Source: JACDBD01 sp050743385 (GTDB lineage: Bacteria; Actinomycetota; Acidimicrobiia; IMCC26256; JACDBD01). Taken from it: a stretch of DNA of 7,163 nucleotides. A program made the position numbers and the translations under genes. The notes beneath the pieces were generated by a model. That model was not told where the DNA came from. It made no database searches and worked only from the letters and a program-made list of their open reading frames with translations. The stretch covers positions 1-7,163 of the forward strand of contig JBOGFJ010000316.1 of the NCBI GenBank assembly GCA_050743385.1, written 5' to 3'. Below are positions 6,652 to 7,163 of this stretch, piece by piece. Positions within the stretch are counted from its first letter, which is position 1. Every line of letters starts with the position of its first letter.

Positions 6652-7163
6652 CCTCGAACGGAAGCGACTTGTAACGACGGGTGAACGCGCCGTCAGCGAA
6701 CACGCCGGCATCGGCGTCCACCCGGAAGTCGGGACACTGCGCGAGGAGCTCCTCGACCACGACACGGCCCTGCAGCCGCGCGGCCGACGCGCCGAGGCAG
6801 AAGTGCGGACCGCTGCTGAACGTCAGCAGGCGGGGGATCGGTCGTGCGACATCCATGCCTTCGGCGGTGGGGCCGAACTCGCGCGGATCGCGATTCGCGG
6901 CGCCGTAGCAGAGCAGCACGCGTGTCCCCTCCGGGAGCTCGACGTCGTGCAAGGTCACCTCGCGCCTCGTGACGCGGCACAACCCCTGGACCGGTGAGGT
7001 GAGGCGGAGGTACTCCTCGACCGCGTTCGGGACGAGATCCGGCTCCGCGATCAGGCGCGTCCGCTCGTCGGGGTACTCGGTGAGGAGCTCGGCCGCGCCG
7101 CCGAGCAGCCCGACGGCGGTGTCGTTCCCCCCGGCGACCATCACGAACGCGTATCCCAGGATC
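6644..7163 (-). CDS. Cytochrome P450, C-terminal part (5' end outside the window)
   Basis: 172 codons from the window edge to TAG 6644-6646, a bit under half of a typical bacterial P450 of about 400 residues. Conserved elements appear in the expected order. The I-helix MVAGGNDTAVG carries the acid-alcohol pair (Asp 7123-7121, Thr 7120-7118) used in oxygen activation. The K-helix ExxR is in VEEYLRL (Glu 7015-7013, Arg 7006-7004). ANRDPREF and RPIPRLLTF follow, then the heme-thiolate loop FSSGPHFCLG with the axial Cys at 6799-6797. The frame continues upstream of the internal ATG at 7141 (reading I-L-G-Y-A-F-V), so that ATG lies inside the I-helix and is not the start. The enzyme is soluble and class I-like and needs a ferredoxin and reductase that are not in this window. 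The substrate cannot be predicted. Confidence 0.93.
   Translation of the reverse strand, partial: ILGYAFVMVAGGNDTAVGLLGGAAELLTEYPDERTRLIAEPDLVPNAVEEYLRLTSPVQGLCRVTRREVTLHDVELPEGTRVLLCYGAANRDPREFGPTAEGMDVARPIPRLLTFSSGPHFCLGASAARLQGRVVVEELLAQCPDFRVDADAGVFADGAFTRRYKSLPFEVA

Overview
This is a GC-rich window (roughly 70% G+C by eye) with the look of a high-GC actinobacterium. An Acidimicrobiia-like lineage is plausible but is an inference. The support is strong G/C preference at third codon positions, GTG starts, an apparently leaderless gene, and protein families typical of that phylum (an Rv1473-type ABC-F protein, a cytoplasmic GH15 enzyme, a P450). The genes are chromosomal housekeeping or metabolic types. 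I see no insertion sequence, integrase, tRNA, rRNA or CRISPR array.

Layout. 1-453 (-) is the N-terminal part of a response-regulator receiver protein that runs off the left edge; its sequence matches the receiver of the fused response regulator/thioredoxin-reductase family. 454-636 is a divergent intergenic region with two back-to-back inverted repeats next to the receiver start. 637-2244 (+) is an ABC-F protein with two ATPase domains. 2324-2908 (+) is a five-helix membrane protein resembling DUF6790. Ending 2 nt from it on the other strand is a two-gene unit read leftward: a conserved protein of unknown function (5711-4725) whose stop overlaps the start of a GH15 glycoside hydrolase (4728-2911) in an ATGA junction. 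A 54-bp divergent region with a perfect 6-4-6 palindrome separates that unit from an aldose 1-epimerase (5766-6638, +). The epimerase converges on a cytochrome P450 (6644 to beyond 7163, -) that runs off the right edge. An 8-bp inverted repeat contains the stop codons of both genes.

How the genes may work together. GH15 enzymes invert the anomeric carbon and release beta-glucose from alpha-linked substrates such as trehalose or maltodextrins. A mutarotase converts beta- to alpha-glucose. The GH15 unit and the mutarotase start from the same short promoter region, so they may form a small cytoplasmic sugar-salvage module with the unknown protein as a third member. The receiver protein, ABC-F protein, membrane protein and P450 show no clear functional link to that module.

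I did not find an obviously new multi-gene defence or mobile system. The most interesting items are the symmetric promoter at 5720-5748, the hairpins in front of the receiver gene, the shared hairpin over two stop codons, and the unknown protein coupled to GH15.
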